Shown: in pieces, positions 61,131 through 64,000 of the stretch
Layout: each line of letters opens with the position of its first letter
How positions within the stretch are numbered: position 1 is the first letter of the stretch
DNA from: Dipteronia dyeriana
Taxonomy: Eukaryota; Streptophyta; Magnoliopsida; Sapindales; Sapindaceae
Length of the DNA stretch: 64,000 nucleotides
NCBI GenBank assembly: GCA_032871835.1
Contig: CM065300.1
Span: forward strand, 9,443,768 to 9,507,767
Direction: 5' to 3'
Translations under genes and position numbers: made by a program
Notes under the pieces: model-generated
The model's database searches: none
The model's input: the letters and a program-made list of their open reading frames with translations, nothing else
Told to the model about the DNA's origin: nothing

Positions 61131-61859
61131 TGCTTATGATTGACTACGATTCGGGTCATGGTTGCGCACCCGCTTCCTAAATCGTTGCAAGTCACCTGGA
61201 ATGCATTGCATTCTTTGTTTCTTCAGTTCTTCAACCTCCCTCAAACAACACCATTCCAACTTCCAAACATTTCCCACATCTCTAGGAAGCGCCAAATCAG
61301 TTCAGTCTTGTTTGGTTAACATTGGGTTCACCTGAGAATACGAGTCAAACCTAAAAATTCTCCAATTTGGCTTGAATTCTCAAAATTTTATCCACACCCA
61401 CGACTCTCATCACTGAGAACCAAGATACCCCACCACAAGGTATAACCACTAAGGAACAAACCATGCTAAGTTTTTTTTTTTGTGTTCGTTGTTCTAGTTG
61501 TTGGATATGGCTTGAATTTTCAATGGTTAATAAACGGGATTCAACCAATGTGAAGATTTCCTAGAGACGTGAGATAGGTTTGGAAGTAGAAGATTGTGAT
61601 TGAGGGAGGCTTAAAGACTGAAAAGAACTGAAGAAAACGGAATCTGGTATGTACCGCGGTGCGGACACGTGCACAGACCGCGGCACAGGGAGCGATCGAA
61701 CGCCTGTGAGATTACGCGGTGTGGACCGCGGCAGAGGCACTTACATCAACCGCGGTATTCTGAGCGGTGGTTGACAACGATGAATGTGGTGTAAGGCATG
61801 GGTGGCCAACCGCGACCCGAACCGCATCAATGGTGGATTCTGCCCAAATAGGAATGTTG
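61131..61859. other. Centre of the inverted LTR pair
   Basis: Mixed-composition sequence between the two opposed LTR-like segments. It includes a GC-richer, palindrome-rich stretch (about 61650-61830) with ACCGCGG, GCGGTG and CGGACACG words. Parts may be the outer ends of the two LTRs, because GGAAGTTGGAATGG-like and CTTGAATT words recur in both halves. No convincing gene was seen. Confidence 0.35.
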
Positions 61860-62372
61860 CACGAAAATAGGAAAGATGTCTTCTTCTGGAAGTTCTTGTG
61901 CTAATCAGAATATGAAAGTCTTGTACTTAAAAGAAAATGATTTCTTTTAAACAAGAAGACTTGTCATAAATAGGAAATAATATTTATGTGGAACAAGTAA
62001 TTCTTGTTCGTTTAGGAGTAGGATTTTCTTTTATCTTATACTCCCTGTAATTCATATAAATAAACCATAATAGCTAAGCTATTGGTGGTAGAGCAAATTA
62101 GCAAATATAGAGAGATCTCAATAGAGCATTGGGTGCAATTGGATTTAGGGTATTTTAGAGAGAGAATTCTGAGAGTGTGGTTGTAACAATTTATCACATA
62201 GTGGATTATTTCTCTTATCGTCCTGACGACCGTGGTTTTTTTCCTGATTTGGGTTTCCACGTAAATTCTTGTGTTGTGTGTTTGGATTTATATTCTCTTC
62301 ATCTTAATTCTTTTACTTTACTATTGTTTGTTTGTGTTCTATCTAGCAACGCTTCCGCGTAATTCCGACAAC
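61860..62372 (+). mobile_element. Copia-type LTR, plus orientation
   Basis: It contains AACAAGAAGACTTGTC, AAATAGGAAATAATA, a TATA box (TATAAATA at 62055-62062), GAGCATTGGGTGCAATTGG, CACATAGTGGATTATTTC, CGTCCTGACGACCGTGG and an ending in GTAATTCCGACAACA. This is the familiar layout of the promoter-to-3'-end part of a plant copia LTR. No primer-binding site or gag follows, so it is a solo or truncated LTR. Confidence 0.65.
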
Positions 62373-64000
62373 ACTAGCACCATGTCGAAAATAACTTGCT
62401 AAAATTATGGTGCAACTCCTCACGTCAGATTACCGGGGAGTTCGTCGGCCATCAACATCCTTTTCCACCATACACTTTACATAACTTTCTGACCAATGTC
62501 TTGTGCACAATTATGGATCGCTAACAACAATATATACTCTTGCATGGTCAATGGGAAAACTGCCAAAAAGATGAACATATCCTTACATCACTCAACCCTA
62601 TGAAAAACCTTTTGTCATTGCATCACATACCTGGTGAAAGACTTGCTATTATAACCGAGAGTGTTTTACTAGATAAGCCCCACACCACGTTAGAGACTTC
62701 GAGTGTTTAATTCATAATTAGGGTCACTTAGGCCAAACATAAACACAGTTTCTGCAAAAAGAAAAGAAAAAATCAAAATACGAGTTTAACCCAAAATGTG
62801 GGAAAAGACTAGAAACCACTACCTTTTTAAATCACTGTTTTTGATTTTGAGGCTGAGAAAAGAAATCTTCGGCATTATGTGCTACCTCTGCTTCAATTAC
62901 AGCCAAACCAAATGCTATTAGATATTTCATTACTATTAAGAACCAAACCAAAATGACACCCCACTAAATTGCCTCAATACCATGGCTACACTGCCAATAT
63001 CTACTAACTTTGCAAACTCAATTTGCCTTAACAAACAAGGGATCTAGGCAAGTTCAGGGAAAACATTGTTAGTAGACCTTAGCCAAAGTTCCCTCAAAAG
63101 TCAAAACTACTGGGTTAACTAGGTAATGAGATGAACATTTATTATAAAGAAGTAAACACCAAGCATAATGTAACAGATTTCCTTATGAAAATTCCTAAAC
63201 TTTTATTTACAGAAACACAACAGAATCTCCAAAATACACTTCGCCCGCATCAATTGACCATTCTGGCTGTCCTCTTAATTATCCTGTTCAATTTAGCTAC
63301 TGACAACCAATATTTGGTCTCTTATTATTCAAAGTGATTTTTTTTTTCTGCAAGAATGATGCACTTCAAAAATAAAAGAAAACATCATAAACATTCAAAA
63401 GATAACTATCATCTTATAAAGCCAACTTTTACACTTTTCACAAAATACAACAAAAGTTTATTAATCTTTCCAACAAGAGATAAAATCCATAATTTGGACA
63501 TAGGCATCAAAGCTAGAGTTTTGACACACATTACCAAGAATTATTTATTACAAAAAAAAAAAGAAGCTTTTTTAAAAAAATTTGGAAATTTGTCTAAATA
63601 TTGTCATAAAATGAAAAGGGAAATTTTCAGGTCTAAAGGCTCCCCATATTTTGCACATGTTGGGTTCATCAAGCAGCAATGAAATTGACCAACTTAAAAT
63701 TTGATCAAAAAGTGATATCGAAAAAGAATAAAAGATACAAGAATATTACTTAATTATAAAAAAATGTTGTTACCTTTGTGATTTGGAAGCATTCTGGTGC
63801 TTTCAGCTGAAAGTGGAAGAATGGAAAAAGGACCATCTTCAAAATAAATAAAAAATCTCCATCTACTCTGCTCTTTTAAGAACTACACTTCACAACTTCA
63901 GATTCAACCAATTTTGCATAAGCAGAATTCAATGTATAATCCTGAGAAAGGTCCATAGAAAGAAATTACGAAGATTCAAAAAGGCTCTGATAAATGGTAA
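62373..64000. other. Right edge: AT-rich, possible exons of a minus-strand gene
   Basis: No gene can be assigned firmly. On the minus strand, 63941-63876 lies behind an acceptor (CTTTCTCAG) and encodes DYTLNSAYAKLVESEVVKCS, then S and a stop. Downstream, 62966-62838 also reads open behind TTTAG (WGVILVWFLIVMKYLIAFGL and onwards, AEDFFSQPQNQKQ, stop). They cannot both end the same transcript. The plus-strand frames at 63131-63682 are Lys/Asn-rich and look like chance. Confidence 0.25.

Noticed and set aside
63131..63682. Plus-strand frames of 68 and 108 residues
   Set aside because: Lys/Asn-rich, with no domain, upstream splice context or start context. Expected by chance in AT-rich DNA.

Overview
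This is nuclear DNA from a flowering plant, most likely a eudicot. It is AT-rich, its genes are split by GT-AG introns, and it is dense with plant-type transposable elements (copia fragments, hAT and Mutator-like elements, MITEs, SINE-like pieces). I cannot name the species. All exon coordinates come from reading splice sites and phases by eye.

The left half (3.3-32 kb) holds three intact genes, all on the + strand. They are a CASTOR/POLLUX-like plastid-envelope ion channel (3289-17506, 24 exons, about 863 aa), an EFG1-type rRNA-processing protein (18800-about 21829, about 349 aa) and an EDEM-like class I alpha-mannosidase of the MNS4 type (23782-31929, 17 exons, about 604 aa). From memory, Arabidopsis has the same three families close together around At5g43710-At5g43745, so this looks like an ancient conserved neighbourhood; that should be checked. 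The channel gene carries a wreck of copia sequences, with a nested hAT element, inside its 5-kb third intron.

The middle (33-48 kb) holds a broken ankyrin-repeat/PGG membrane-protein gene on the minus strand. It has two single-base frameshifts and a tandemly duplicated C-terminal membrane segment. Next to it is a 2.9-kb terminal-inverted-repeat element whose right end sits on the stop codon of that gene. This element carries a spliced fragment of a calmodulin-like (CML) EF-hand gene, which makes it look like a gene-capturing transposon.

The right part (49-62.5 kb) is a transposon cluster. Five hAT-type elements can be delimited by inverted ends and 8-bp target-site duplications: 50197-51507, 51549-52539, 54171-54737, 55117-58871 and 58993-59765. 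The 3.76-kb element at 55117 has a decayed BED-finger/hAT transposase. The 54171 element lies inside a MITE that has its own perfect 9-bp duplication. A divergent pair of copia-type LTRs follows at 60.4-62.4 kb. The last 1.6 kb may contain exons of a further minus-strand gene, but this is weak.

I see no CRISPR array, rRNA, convincing tRNA gene or operon. I found no clear candidate for a wholly new biological system. The most unusual points are the gene-fragment-carrying TIR elements, the layered insertions with intact target duplications, and the two identical-looking GGCC-to-GCC frameshifts in the ankyrin pseudogene.
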